Shown here: piece by piece, positions 1 through 8,866 of the stretch
Layout: each line of letters opens with the position of its first letter
Position numbering within the stretch: position 1 is the first letter of the stretch
Source: Ekhidna sp.
GTDB lineage: Bacteria > Bacteroidota > Bacteroidia > Cytophagales > Cyclobacteriaceae
Assembly (NCBI GenBank): GCA_014323825.1
Contig: JACONI010000048.1
Location: 1-34,933 of the forward strand
Direction: 5' to 3'
DNA: 34,933 nt
Program-made: the position numbers and the translations under genes
Notes under the pieces: model-generated
What the model saw: the letters and a program-made list of their open reading frames with translations, nothing else
What the model was told of the DNA's origin: nothing
Database searches by the model: none

Positions 1-37
1 CCTTCAAGGTTTAACCAACGAAACGACAGCACCACAA

Positions 38-70
38 AAACCTCCAAGGTTTTGGAAACCTTGGAGGTTT
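38..70. repeat. Perfect 15-bp inverted repeat in repeat unit 1
   Basis: Arms at 38-52 and 56-70 are exact reverse complements around a 3-nt loop (tgg). The equivalent in unit 2 is 256-288, with loop tca. The arms are conserved while the loop changes, which fits selection on or spread of the hairpin itself. Confidence 0.85.
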
Positions 71-162
71 AAATGACCACGATAGCAAAGCGTAAAAGCC
101 TTCTTCGCTTTGGCGAATGATTAACTTTTGGAAAGTTTGAAACTTCCCGAAACCTCTGTCAT

Positions 163-197
163 AAAGCCCTTGCAGGAAGTGTGAGGGCTTTTTTTGT
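163..197 (+). terminator. Terminator-like hairpin inside repeat unit 1
   Basis: AAAGCCCT (163-170) pairs with AGGGCTTT (184-191) and is followed by a T-run. It would act on plus-strand transcripts entering from the left. The same hairpin recurs in unit 2 at 381-412. It may be a genuine terminator of an upstream gene that was duplicated with the repeat. Confidence 0.5.
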
Positions 198-610
198 TGA
201 ATAGTATAAGCATAGAACCCTTCAAGGTTTAACCAACGAAACGACAGCACCACAAAAACCTCCAAGGTTTTCAAAACCTTGGAGGTTTAAATGACCACGA
301 TAGCAAAGCGTAGAAGCCCTCTCCGCTTTGGCGAATGATTAACTTTTGGAAAGTTTCAAACTTCCCGAAACCTCTGTCATAAAGCCCTTGCAGGAAGGTG
401 AGGGCTTTTTTTGTCGAATAGCATAAGGATAGAAACTAACTACTTCGTATCATATCTATCTATTAGCCTCTTGGTTAAGGGGGGTGATCTGTGTCCGCCC
501 GCTTCGGGCAACTTCCGACTTCTTTTCTATGACCTCTTAAATCATAATGCATGACGGGTTTATATAAATATTTATTGAACTTAAATCCGATATATCAGTT
601 AATAGATAAT

Positions 611-1102
611 ATGAATAATTTATTGACATCCTCATTCCTGCTGATCTCCTTTATTGCTTACGGGCAAAATTATCACGCTGAAATTTCAAATAACTTTCCT
701 GAAGATCAGCGAATTGAAAAAAGTGAATCTGAATGGAAAAAAGAACTCACTGATGTTGAGTATTACATTTTACGCAAGAAAGGTACCGAACGAGCTTTTA
801 CAAGTGACCTGCTAGGCAATAAAGCAACCGGAATTTATGTCTGTGCCGCCTGCCGCCTTCCTCTTTTTGAATCAGCAACCAAATTCAAGTCAGGTACAGG
901 GTGGCCTTCATTTTACCAACCCATTAATCAAATCAATGTAGCGGAAGCCCGTGATCCATCTTATGGAATGGTACGTACCGAAGTGCTTTGCGCAAGATGT
1001 GACGGACACTTAGGACATGTGTTCTCTGACGGGCCCGATCCCACGGGACTGAGATATTGTATCAATGGTATTGCTTTAGATTTCGAGAAGGAGGAGAAAT
1101 AG
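611..1102 (+). CDS. msrB: Peptide-methionine (R)-S-oxide reductase MsrB
   Basis: The enzyme reduces methionine-R-sulfoxide in oxidised proteins back to methionine. With the start used here (ATG at 611) the product is 163 aa. The first 18 residues form a hydrophobic signal-like segment ending in AYGQ, so the protein is probably exported to the periplasm. An in-frame ATG at 551 would add 20 residues in front of this signal and is less likely. The two zinc CxxC pairs are C78/C81 and C127/C130. The family signatures SGTGWPSF (about 94-101) and HLGHVF (133-138) are present, and the catalytic cysteine is C150 in LRYCIN. Length and motifs are complete. It is a monocistronic plus-strand gene facing a minus-strand DUF3109 gene 6 bp away. 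No clear promoter was seen upstream. Confidence 0.93.
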   Translation: MNNLLTSSFLLISFIAYGQNYHAEISNNFPEDQRIEKSESEWKKELTDVEYYILRKKGTERAFTSDLLGNKATGIYVCAACRLPLFESATKFKSGTGWPSFYQPINQINVAEARDPSYGMVRTEVLCARCDGHLGHVFSDGPDPTGLRYCINGIALDFEKEEK

Positions 1103-1108
1103 CTGCAT

Positions 1109-1666
1109 TTAACTGACTTTTCTTTCAAGTTCTTCGAACCATTCTTTTCCAAACTTTCGGGTAAGTGCCTCTTCGAGGAATTTATAAACCGGTACTTTCC
1201 GTTCTTTTCCCAAGTCACATGCAGGGGAGCAAATATGCCACATGTCATAATTAAGCACTTCAAAATCAGGGAGCTTTGACACTCGTATCGGGTATAAATG
1301 ACAAGAGACGGGCTTCTTAAAATCAGTCTTTCCCTCCTTGTGTGCTTGTTCAATGCTGCATTTCAAAATCCCTTGATCATCATAGAAAGCAAAAGCACAT
1401 TCCTTTCCATCAATGGTGGTGGTTGAAAGGTCGCCATCCTCCTCCAAAAGATACCCTCCCTTTTTTTCAAGTACTTCTACGGCTTCCTTTGACAGATAGG
1501 GCTTTACCAAATCAATTACTTCTTCAATTTTATCCGGTTCATCTTCATCAAGCGGTGCACCTAAGTCTCCCTCCACACAGCACGCTCCTTTACATTTGTT
1601 TAAATCGCAGACAAATTGCTCTGAAATCACATCATCAGCTACCAGTACCTTCCCTGCTCTTATCAT
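1109..1666 (-). CDS. DUF3109 family cysteine-rich protein
   Basis: This 185-aa protein matches the DUF3109 family, common in Bacteroidota and of unknown biochemical function. The N-terminus carries a cysteine cluster (C20, C25, C29, C30). Further cysteines sit in GKECAF, LKCSIEQ, SCHLYPIRV and ICSPACDLG, giving the pattern of a metal-binding (Zn or Fe-S) fold related to the YkgJ type; metal binding is inferred. No signal peptide or membrane segment is visible, so it is probably cytoplasmic. The ATG at 1666 fits. A -7-like box lies about 30 bp upstream. The gene is convergent with msrB and divergent from the YceI gene. Confidence 0.85.
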   Translation of the reverse strand: MIRAGKVLVADDVISEQFVCDLNKCKGACCVEGDLGAPLDEDEPDKIEEVIDLVKPYLSKEAVEVLEKKGGYLLEEDGDLSTTTIDGKECAFAFYDDQGILKCSIEQAHKEGKTDFKKPVSCHLYPIRVSKLPDFEVLNYDMWHICSPACDLGKERKVPVYKFLEEALTRKFGKEWFEELERKVS

Positions 1667-1694
1667 TATTTAATTGAATTGACAGAAATTTTCA

Positions 1695-1702
1695 CAAAAG
1701 TA
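1695..1702 (-). promoter_or_regulatory. Candidate -7 box for the DUF3109 gene
   Basis: The minus strand reads TACTTTTG, an exact match to the Bacteroidota -7 element TAnnTTTG, 29 bp before the ATG at 1666. No good TTTG -33 element lies at the expected spacing, so confidence is limited. Confidence 0.35.
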
Positions 1703-1797
1703 ATGAACTATTTTTACGTTCATTCGTTTTAACCTGTTAATACATATTATATGTAGGTACATTCAAATTGACACTAAAAATAGTAGACTAACAGACT

Positions 1798-2370
1798 ATG
1801 ATTAAAGCATTTATTATTTCAGCACTTGTAGCAATCGCTGGAGTTGGAGAAAAGAAAGATGTTAAAGTAAATGCATCGGCAAGTACCGTGAAATGGGTTG
1901 GTAAAAAAGTAACAGGACAACACAATGGTAACATCGCACTCAAAGGCGGAAGATTGGAAATGGAGGGAGATCAGCTTGTTGGAGGAATTTTCACAATAGA
2001 TATGACTACGATCAATTGTGAGGATCTTTCCGGTGATACTAAGGAAAAACTAGAGGGTCATCTGAAATCTGATGACTTCTTCGGTGTTAAAATTTATCCT
2101 ACTTCTACTTTCGTAATCACAAGGGCTGTTCCTCAGGGTACCGGTTCCTATAAAATTGTTGGAAATATTACGATCAAAGACACGACAGAGGAAATTCAGT
2201 TCCCTGCTACTCTTAAAAAAGAAGATGGAAAAGTGATTGCCACTGCGGACATCACAATTGATAGGTCTAAGTTCAATGTGAGGTATGGTTCAGGTAGTTT
2301 CTTTGATAATTTGGGAGACAAAACTATTTATGATAACTTTGAACTTTCAGTAATGCTTGTTTCCGAATAA
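1798..2370 (+). CDS. YceI family periplasmic lipid-binding-like protein
   Basis: This 190-aa protein starts with a short hydrophobic export signal (MIKAFIISALVAIAG). The YceI beta-barrel domain follows: ASTVKWVGKKVTGQHNG, a central LSGDTKEKLEGHLKSDDFF segment, TSTFVIT, NITIKDTTEEIQFPA and the C-terminal DRSKFNVRYGSGSF motif. Family members bind isoprenoid-like lipids inside a lipocalin-type barrel. The ligand here is unknown, though a polyprenyl diphosphate synthase is encoded 3 kb away. The N-terminal signal is short, but no better upstream start was found. A terminator-like hairpin follows. Confidence 0.88.
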   Translation: MIKAFIISALVAIAGVGEKKDVKVNASASTVKWVGKKVTGQHNGNIALKGGRLEMEGDQLVGGIFTIDMTTINCEDLSGDTKEKLEGHLKSDDFFGVKIYPTSTFVITRAVPQGTGSYKIVGNITIKDTTEEIQFPATLKKEDGKVIATADITIDRSKFNVRYGSGSFFDNLGDKTIYDNFELSVMLVSE

Positions 2371-2428
2371 CTGAAAACCCGTTTTTTAAAATCCTGCTGA
2401 AAGTTTCCCGAAGATCCTCTTTATATTT

Positions 2429-2470
2429 AAAATCAAACATGATGTGCTTCGGGGAAGAGTTTGGTTTTTT
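2429..2470 (+). terminator. Terminator after the YceI gene
   Basis: AAAATCAAAC (2429-2438) pairs with GTTTGGTTTT (2459-2468), with one G-T wobble. A nested CTTC-ggg-GAAG hairpin sits in the loop and T residues follow. It lies between the convergent YceI and gpsA genes. The rest of 2371-2612 shows nothing else. Confidence 0.5.
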
Positions 2471-2612
2471 GTGTTCTGACTTAAAGTTCTATGCTTGGAC
2501 GGCATTTCAAGACTATCAAGTCGGCAAAATGCTATGTTTTTTATTATTACTTTGTTTCGTAAATATTCATACGGAATTTTTTATGACAAAATCAGCAAAT
2601 TTCTTAGCTAAG

Positions 2613-3689
2613 TCATAAGGTTTTGTCCTCCTCACTTTCAATGAAGTCAATTTCTGCGCGAAAAGGAAAATTCATTAAATAGGTATGCGCTTCCCGTATC
2701 GTCATTTCATTGTGCAGAATTTTGTACAATACGTTTGTGATAGGGGCTTTTATATGATAGGTTTCGGCCAATTCTTTGACAATCTTAACGGTCTTGATTC
2801 CTTCGGCTACCTCTTCCATTGAAGTTGTTATTTCTTCTAAAGTTTCCCCTTTAGCCAACCGATAGCCTACAGTAAAATTTCTACTTAATTTTGATGTACA
2901 TGTAGCAATTAAATCTCCAATTCCGGCAAGTCCGAGGAAAGCTTGCAGATTACCTCCAAGAGCAGTCCCAATATAAACCATTTCAACAAGCCCTCTGCTA
3001 ATAAACAATGACTTTGCATTCTCACCGAGTCCAATACCGGAAATAGAGCCGGCTCCTATTGCAATGATGTTTTTTAAAATTCCACAAAGTTCAATGCCAA
3101 TCAGGTCCTTACTCCCGTATATCATGAAGCGGTCATTTTTCAACAGCCTCTGTCCAATATTTATTACCTCATCAAAATGCGATGCAATAACCGTAGCAGC
3201 CGGCTTTCGAGCATCCAGTTCCTTCGCAAGATTAGGCCCCGCCATGCATCCCACCCGCAGGACGCTTGTTTCTTCCTTGATAACTTCGGAAACGGTTTTG
3301 ATATGTTCTCGACTCAGCGGGTTTTCCGTGTTTATTTCTTCTCTTTCAGAAATAAAAAAATCAAACCCTTTTGTCCCGTGAATTAATACGTGATAAGGAT
3401 GAAGGTAAGGTGAGATAACCGAGATCATATCTCTGAAGTTAGCAGAAGGTATCACCGGAAAGATTACCTCACATCTATCCGCGATGCTTTTCAAATCATT
3501 TGTCATCTCAATATTCTGACCCAGCTTTTGTCCTGAACTTATTCTTTCTCTCGAGGTCTTTTTCGCTCTTTTCGGGTCTCTGACATAAAGCAATACCTTC
3601 GAATCATTTTCAGACAGAATGTTCGCTATAGCGGTCCCAAAGCTTCCCGCACCGATAACACCTATTACTTCCTCAGATATATTTCTCAA
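2613..3689 (-). CDS. gpsA: Glycerol-3-phosphate dehydrogenase [NAD(P)+]
   Basis: The enzyme reduces dihydroxyacetone phosphate to sn-glycerol-3-phosphate, the backbone for phospholipids. At 358 aa it has a Rossmann motif at the N-terminus (VIGAGSFGTAIA), the HGTKGF segment, a CMAGPNLAKEL segment (matching GPSFAxE of the family), the catalytic-lysine region ELCGILKNIIAIGAG, and the AGIGDLIATCTSKLSRNF substrate motif. All are in order and intact. No ATG precedes the Rossmann motif in this frame. The start used is a TTG at 3689, 17 nt inside the end of the upstream acyltransferase gene. That overlap implies translational coupling and a shared transcript, linking glycerol-3-phosphate synthesis to its acylation. 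Confidence 0.93.
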   Translation of the reverse strand: MRNISEEVIGVIGAGSFGTAIANILSENDSKVLLYVRDPKRAKKTSRERISSGQKLGQNIEMTNDLKSIADRCEVIFPVIPSANFRDMISVISPYLHPYHVLIHGTKGFDFFISEREEINTENPLSREHIKTVSEVIKEETSVLRVGCMAGPNLAKELDARKPAATVIASHFDEVINIGQRLLKNDRFMIYGSKDLIGIELCGILKNIIAIGAGSISGIGLGENAKSLFISRGLVEMVYIGTALGGNLQAFLGLAGIGDLIATCTSKLSRNFTVGYRLAKGETLEEITTSMEEVAEGIKTVKIVKELAETYHIKAPITNVLYKILHNEMTIREAHTYLMNFPFRAEIDFIESEEDKTL

Positions 3690-5346
3690 GACTATACCCG
3701 TTCATTCGATTGTGATAGTAATATAGCGTATTGGTATCATTGATAATTATCTTCTTTCCTTTTCTTACCAATGGCTGTTTATCATGGTATAGCCCCAGGT
3801 TTTTAAGGCCTACCTGAATAGACTGTTCTGCTTTTTGCTGCATGTGCGCGGCCATATCAACTTTCCCCTTCTTGTAGAGTTTCTCAAGCTTTCCCCTTAA
3901 TTTTTTAAAATTAGCTTTAAATTCTTTGTAATCCAGAGTCAAATCATCCTCGGGTAATCTCAAAATATCATATAAATCCAGTTTTGGATTTTTCCTTTCC
4001 AGCATCTTAAAAGCGATAAAAGCCGTTAGATGGCTTGCAAACACACGATTATACTTATGATATTCTTCTATTATTCTTTTCCCGAGTACACGCACATATT
4101 CATTTTCCCTTTGTTTGTCAAAAGTGATTTCATTACCTCGCATAAAGTAATGTCTTGGGTCAATTATATTTCCTTTTTTGTCATTACTGATTCCTTCATC
4201 ATCAACGTAATTCCCAAGTATATCCATCCCTCGTCCTATGTTCACAGAGATGTCGGAACCCTTTGAGAAAAATTTAAAAAGGAATGTACTTATCTTGTAA
4301 GAAGTGGAAAATTCATCAGCTTCTACATAATAACGCTCCCGGCCGGTTTTTTTTAAAAATCCTCTGATAAGTGCCGGTGCTTCCAGTGTAAAATGATAGT
4401 TAATTACGGCAGGTACGATAAATACTTTCTTAATTTCCCCGTTTGCTTCTGCCTTTTGATAAATTTCTCTCTGCGCTTGAATAGTGGTCTGCAACAGGCC
4501 TAATTTCAACCTTGATTCAATTTCACCTGATCGGGAGCGTGTGCCTCCGGGGAAAAACAGACTATGACAGCCCCGTTCTATCGCTACTCGGGAGTAAGTT
4601 TTTAGTGTTTCGAGGTATATCCTGTTCTTCTTTCTGCGATCCACTTTATAAGCACCAAGGCTATTCATAAAGTAGGCTAATATTTTAATGTTAAAAAGAT
4701 TAAGCCCTGCGCCATAAATAAAAGGCGGGAGTCCTAAAAACTGTATCACCCAGCCTATCAATATAGAATCCAGGTTACTGAAATGAGTGGGTACCATAAC
4801 TACAGTCCCCATTTTTGTCAGCTTCCTAAGGTGTTCTGTTTCACCCGTAATATGAAGTTTGTCATCCAGGTCAAGCTGACGACTAAAGAGTGCGAGTAAT
4901 CCTTTTACTCTGGCAGCATTGAGCAGCCTTGCAAATCCAAAAGTTACAAATTTCTGAGCGAACCGATAGGAAGACTTTTTAAAGCTTCCGGCAATTTCAT
5001 TTGCGTATCGATCAATGATTTCTTTCAAAATATCTCGCTCTTGCTTTTTTACAGCCACTTTATCTTTAAGATTGACTTCTACTAAACGTTGCTGCAACTC
5101 TTTCCAGAAATCACGATCGTCTGCCGGATCTACCTTCCAGGGATTTGACTTCGTTCTAAGCTTCTCAAGATGGACGGTCATCTCAATTTCTTCCCTTAAA
5201 GAACCCTGCTTATCAGCGACCATAGCTTCATAAACCTGATTAACTATATCATCAATGAAGCTTTTTCTATCACGTGAAAGCTGAACAATTGGCCAATCGT
5301 TCTTGTTAGGAATGACTTCGGAGTAACGAACTTTTTTTCTACTCAT
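3673..5346 (-). CDS. PlsB-like glycerol-3-phosphate acyltransferase
   Basis: This 557-aa protein (ATG at 5346, MSRKKVRYSE) carries the glycerolipid acyltransferase fold. The HX4D catalytic motif is H188-FSNL-D193 (PTHFSNLDS), a GAYKVDRR block II lies near 231-238, and block III is FPGGTRSRSG (265-274). An upstream in-frame start at 5514 would run across the divergent prenyl synthase gene and is rejected. The long N-terminal helical region resembles PlsB-type enzymes rather than the short PlsC type. Block III has Gly where E. coli PlsB and PlsC have Glu (FPEGTR or VEGGRSR). The gene overlaps gpsA by 17 nt, so product and neighbour together point to the first acylation of glycerol-3-phosphate. 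The exact acyl donor is unknown. Confidence 0.85.
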   Translation of the reverse strand: MSRKKVRYSEVIPNKNDWPIVQLSRDRKSFIDDIVNQVYEAMVADKQGSLREEIEMTVHLEKLRTKSNPWKVDPADDRDFWKELQQRLVEVNLKDKVAVKKQERDILKEIIDRYANEIAGSFKKSSYRFAQKFVTFGFARLLNAARVKGLLALFSRQLDLDDKLHITGETEHLRKLTKMGTVVMVPTHFSNLDSILIGWVIQFLGLPPFIYGAGLNLFNIKILAYFMNSLGAYKVDRRKKNRIYLETLKTYSRVAIERGCHSLFFPGGTRSRSGEIESRLKLGLLQTTIQAQREIYQKAEANGEIKKVFIVPAVINYHFTLEAPALIRGFLKKTGRERYYVEADEFSTSYKISTFLFKFFSKGSDISVNIGRGMDILGNYVDDEGISNDKKGNIIDPRHYFMRGNEITFDKQRENEYVRVLGKRIIEEYHKYNRVFASHLTAFIAFKMLERKNPKLDLYDILRLPEDDLTLDYKEFKANFKKLRGKLEKLYKKGKVDMAAHMQQKAEQSIQVGLKNLGLYHDKQPLVRKGKKIIINDTNTLYYYHNRMNGYSLEKYI

Positions 5347-5401
5347 GCAGTTAGGCAATTCAGCGGAAAGATACGCTGATAGTCGTATACTTGTATTCAA
5401 A

Positions 5402-6376
5402 ATGCCGCTAAAACTCAAAGACATACAATCGCCTGTTGCTGATGAGATGGTTGAGTTCGAGAAGAAATTCCGCCAGTCTATGAAAAGCAGAGTAATGCTT
5501 CTTGACAAAATCACAGGCTACATTGTAAGAAGGAAAGGAAAGCAAATGCGTCCACTTTTTGTTTTCCTGAGTGCCGGTGCTACCGGAGAAATTAAAGAAG
5601 CTACTTACCGTGGAGCCGCTCTGATAGAACTCCTACATACCGCAACGTTAGTTCATGATGATGTGGTAGACAATTCAGACCAAAGAAGGGGATTCTTTTC
5701 TATTAATGCACTATGGAAAAATAAGATTGCTGTTTTAGTAGGAGATTTTTTACTCGCCAGAGGGATGCTGATGTCTATAGAAAACAATGACATAGATCTT
5801 CTTAAGATTACCACTGAGCCTGTTAAAGAAATGAGTGAAGGAGAACTATTGCAAATGGCTAAATCCAAAACGCTTGATATTACAGAAGAGATTTACTACG
5901 AAGTGATCAGACAGAAAACTGCAAGCCTAATAAAATCTTGCTGTAAGGTTGGAGCATGTTCTGTAGGTGCCGAAAATAATACCATAGAAAAGATGGGCGA
6001 ATTTGGATTGGCCGTGGGTATAGCATTTCAAATTAAAGATGACCTGTTTGATTATGGAACTTTCGGGATTGGCAAGCCAAGGGGAATTGACATCAGAGAA
6101 AAGAAACTGACATTGCCATTAATTTACTCGCTTTCAAAGGCTCCTGAATCAGAGAAAAAGAGAATCAAAAAATTGGTTAAAGGCTCCGAGAAGAAACCTA
6201 AGCGGGTACAGGAAGTAATTGAATTCGTTAAAAAAAGCGGTGGAATAAAATATGCTATTTCAGCAATGGAAGATTATCACAATCGGGCAAAGAAAATCCT
6301 GAGAACTTTACCGGAATCGACTTATCGAAATTCATTAGAACAACTCGTCCGGTTTACAATCGAAAGAACGAAGTAA
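5402..6376 (+). CDS. Long-chain polyprenyl diphosphate synthase (IspB-type)
   Basis: The enzyme condenses isopentenyl diphosphate units to make a long all-trans prenyl chain, probably the side chain of menaquinone. With ATG at 5402 it is 324 aa, normal for the family; an in-frame ATG at 5345 would overlap the divergent acyltransferase start. The first aspartate-rich motif is D86-D87-VV-D90 (LVHDDVVDNSDQRRG), and the second is D213-D214-LF-D217 (QIKDDLFDYG), which binds Mg-diphosphate. The GKQMRP segment near 46-51 binds substrate. The 55-bp spacer to the divergent gene holds an imperfect -7 box (TATACTTG at 5386-5393) very near the ATG. Confidence 0.92.
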   Translation: MPLKLKDIQSPVADEMVEFEKKFRQSMKSRVMLLDKITGYIVRRKGKQMRPLFVFLSAGATGEIKEATYRGAALIELLHTATLVHDDVVDNSDQRRGFFSINALWKNKIAVLVGDFLLARGMLMSIENNDIDLLKITTEPVKEMSEGELLQMAKSKTLDITEEIYYEVIRQKTASLIKSCCKVGACSVGAENNTIEKMGEFGLAVGIAFQIKDDLFDYGTFGIGKPRGIDIREKKLTLPLIYSLSKAPESEKKRIKKLVKGSEKKPKRVQEVIEFVKKSGGIKYAISAMEDYHNRAKKILRTLPESTYRNSLEQLVRFTIERTK

Positions 6377-6527
6377 CCCACCGGCAGAAAATAATAAATA
6401 AATGAGGTATCAGTTTCAGTTATATGTGGTTGGGGATTTTGAAATGAGTAATTTTTTTACTTAATGCTATACTATTCAAATTTAACACAATACCCAGACT
6501 ATGTATAGTCATTGTTACCACACGTAC

Positions 6528-8864
6528 TTATTCTATTTCTTTCATTTTAATTGATGATGAATACGGTAAAGTTTTAATGTAATCTTCCATAAATTCAAAA
6601 TCAGGTTCACTATTTTTTGAAGGTAACTTAATGCTTATTTCCTTCATTCTTGCTTGACTACATTTTCTTCCATAATTGTATCTATATCTTTCTAAGTTGA
6701 TTATCGTAACTAAAAACATTGCAACATATTCATTCATATCAAATTTTGGTATCAGTTTTTCTACGTGGTCACTTGCTGAAAAATCCAACTCTTGATAGGA
6801 GCAATAACCCAACACAGCACTATCAACGGTCAGTATATTTCCTTTTTCTGTACTAAAATCATAAAATCCTTCAATCCCATTATTTGTTGCTTGTGTTGTA
6901 ACATAAGAAAAAATACCTGTTCCATACTCTTCCAGTTCTAATAAAGAAGTTGTTTTACTTCCTGTTATTGTAAATAACTTTTCCAACTCAAAATATTCCC
7001 ATTCTTCAGTATCAATGGTAATATGTTTTTCATGATAAGATTTATGAGAGACTTCATTAGATAATTTATTTCCTATTAAAAAAGTTGCATAATTTAATAA
7101 GGTCACTGAAAAGTTCTTATTTTTCAATTCTGAATAATTAGTTTCCATATAAGCCTCAACAACCCATTCCATTTCTACTGTTATCGTCTTATTTATACTT
7201 AATCCGGGTTCTCGCTTTTTATTTATATAATTTGTAATCCATTTTTCTTTTCTGGTGTCCCACTTTCCGTAAACATCAATTCTCCCTTTTGTTTTTCTCT
7301 TAACAAAACCATCATCTTTGTAATAGCCGAAGTAAGTTTCTTTGTGTTTAGGATGTTGTCTGTGTGCGGTAAATACCATAATACAAGAAACCACCCCTAC
7401 CTTTGAATTAAAAAATAGTTCATCCGGCATAGACAAAACTGCTTCAAGAGTGTGCTTTTCCAGTAACTTCTTTTTAAGTTCATAAACTTTACCTTTCGTT
7501 GCTAAGGCACTTTGCATGGGCACTATTGCAACGCAGGTTCCTCCGTCAACTAAACATGCTAAATTGTTTAAAATAAATGCTAATTCATCTGTATCTGTCT
7601 TTTTATCAGATTTATAAGGGGGATTTAAAAAGCCAACTGTTGGTTTCCGTTCTGTTACGTGTTTTATTACCTCTTCATCAAAGCAACTGCCATTTATAAC
7701 ATTCGTTTTCCCATCTTGATGGATGTACATATTGGAAATAGCAAGTGCAAAAATATGCGATTGATACTCTGTTCCGATTAACTGATTGTTTTTAATTTCA
7801 TTAATTTTATCTTGGTCATCTTTTGCATCTTTGATCATCTTGTTCATTGCACTGATTAGAAATCCCCCTGTGCCTGTGCAGTTATCATAAACTATCGAAT
7901 TTTTATTAACATCGGCTAACTCAGAAAATAACTCTGTTATATGTGGAGGAGTTAAAACAATTCCAAGTCCCTTGTCACTATTAGCATATCGTAAAAATTC
8001 AATGTATAACTGACCAAGAACATCAAAATATCTATGTGTTTTCATAAATGAGTTGATATTCTCATCAATCTCATCAATTATCTCTTTTAAAATATTTTCT
8101 TTTTTTGAAAGAGAGGTATCTGTCTTTATAAAACTAAATTGAACATTCAGATTATTTAATTTTTTACCTATGATATTCGCATTCTCTAATTCAATTGAAA
8201 CCGTTTGAGTTAAGAAATTTGCAAGGTTTTCTGCATTATTATAAATCCCGTAAGATTTTTTAAATGCTTTATTTTCTAATGCTATTAAGATTGAACTGAT
8301 TAATAAACTTCTTTGGCTTTCAAGTATTTTATAAGTGTGTAATTTTAAATTTAATTCCTTAATAAATTCAAGAAGAGTGTTATAGTCTTGTCTAAATTTT
8401 TCTTCACTATTTTCGTAACCTTTTAAATAATCTTCAGCACTTAAAAATTTATCGTCAAATTTTGATGTTGCTTTCCTTTCCGATTTTAAATGAAGAAAGT
8501 GAGATATTTTTAATGATTGTATGGTTTCCCCACTTGCAGCAATAGCAATAACATCAAAACTTTTTGATAAATATGAAGCATACAGTAAAGCACCGTCAAC
8601 AGCGTATTCCGAATACTTTAATCTGTTTTTACTTTCGTGTTTCGTAACCTCTGCTTTACATTCTACGACAATTAATAAATCTGAATTTTCTTTAAAAGAA
8701 ATGATAAATTCAGGATAACCTTGTCCCATGCCTTTTTTCGAGGCCGTTTGAAGTAACTTGTTAATTTTAGCATTATCCGATCTTTGTTCTTCAATAATTA
8801 TTTTATCTGCAAACTTTTCAAAATGTCTGCGAACTAATTGTTCTGTTTTTCTTTCGTTTGCCAT
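6528..8864 (-). CDS. Type IIG-like restriction-modification enzyme (nuclease-methylase-TRD fusion)
   Basis: This 778-aa single-chain enzyme has three parts. The N-terminus has a PD-(D/E)XK nuclease pattern, P51-E52 with E68-C-K70 (LIVVECKA). The centre is an N6-adenine methylase with a motif X-like LTPPHITELF (about 304-313), SAM motif I DNCTGTGGF (327-335) and catalytic motif IV NPPY (414-417). The last 160 or so residues look like one target-recognition domain (EWEYFELEKLFTITGSK, then a GIEGFYD stretch). This architecture matches Type IIG/BcgI-like enzymes, where one polypeptide cuts and methylates. A methylase with an inactive nuclease domain is the alternative. The gene starts 2 bp after the controller gene and they form one operon. 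The region is visibly AT-richer than its neighbours and sits between housekeeping genes, suggesting horizontal acquisition. Confidence 0.82.
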   Translation of the reverse strand: MANERKTEQLVRRHFEKFADKIIIEEQRSDNAKINKLLQTASKKGMGQGYPEFIISFKENSDLLIVVECKAEVTKHESKNRLKYSEYAVDGALLYASYLSKSFDVIAIAASGETIQSLKISHFLHLKSERKATSKFDDKFLSAEDYLKGYENSEEKFRQDYNTLLEFIKELNLKLHTYKILESQRSLLISSILIALENKAFKKSYGIYNNAENLANFLTQTVSIELENANIIGKKLNNLNVQFSFIKTDTSLSKKENILKEIIDEIDENINSFMKTHRYFDVLGQLYIEFLRYANSDKGLGIVLTPPHITELFSELADVNKNSIVYDNCTGTGGFLISAMNKMIKDAKDDQDKINEIKNNQLIGTEYQSHIFALAISNMYIHQDGKTNVINGSCFDEEVIKHVTERKPTVGFLNPPYKSDKKTDTDELAFILNNLACLVDGGTCVAIVPMQSALATKGKVYELKKKLLEKHTLEAVLSMPDELFFNSKVGVVSCIMVFTAHRQHPKHKETYFGYYKDDGFVKRKTKGRIDVYGKWDTRKEKWITNYINKKREPGLSINKTITVEMEWVVEAYMETNYSELKNKNFSVTLLNYATFLIGNKLSNEVSHKSYHEKHITIDTEEWEYFELEKLFTITGSKTTSLLELEEYGTGIFSYVTTQATNNGIEGFYDFSTEKGNILTVDSAVLGYCSYQELDFSASDHVEKLIPKFDMNEYVAMFLVTIINLERYRYNYGRKCSQARMKEISIKLPSKNSEPDFEFMEDYIKTLPYSSSIKMKEIE

Positions 8865-8866
8865 GA

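Larger units (their letters stand above)
1..436. repeat. Two tandem copies of a 218-bp intergenic repeat
   Basis: Positions 1-218 and 219-436 are near-identical, differing by a few substitutions and two compensating single-base indels. Each unit begins with a CCTTCAAGGTTTAA segment. It then carries a perfect 15-bp inverted repeat (38-70 and 256-288), an AACTTTTGGAAAGTTT segment, and a GC-rich hairpin followed by T residues (163-197 and 381-412). The first unit may begin before the window, so the array could be longer. No convincing gene lies inside. A diverged relative lies at 31222-31292, so this is a dispersed family rather than a local duplication. Confidence 0.9.

Noticed and set aside
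11..274. 87-aa minus-strand ORF across the tandem repeat
   Set aside because: It is encoded by the repeated hairpin DNA itself, repeats its own sequence at both ends and matches no protein pattern.
1..436. Possible CRISPR array
   Set aside because: The unit is 218 bp long with no short repeat/unique spacer alternation, and no cas genes are near.
5347..5514. 56-residue N-terminal extension of the acyltransferase
   Set aside because: It would cross the start of the divergent prenyl synthase gene and has no homology-like features; the ATG at 5346 is better.
6497..6510. GACTAT-gt-ATAGTC palindrome downstream of the prenyl synthase and R-M genes
   Set aside because: It is a short palindrome in a convergent gap without a T-run or flanking context; chance is likely.
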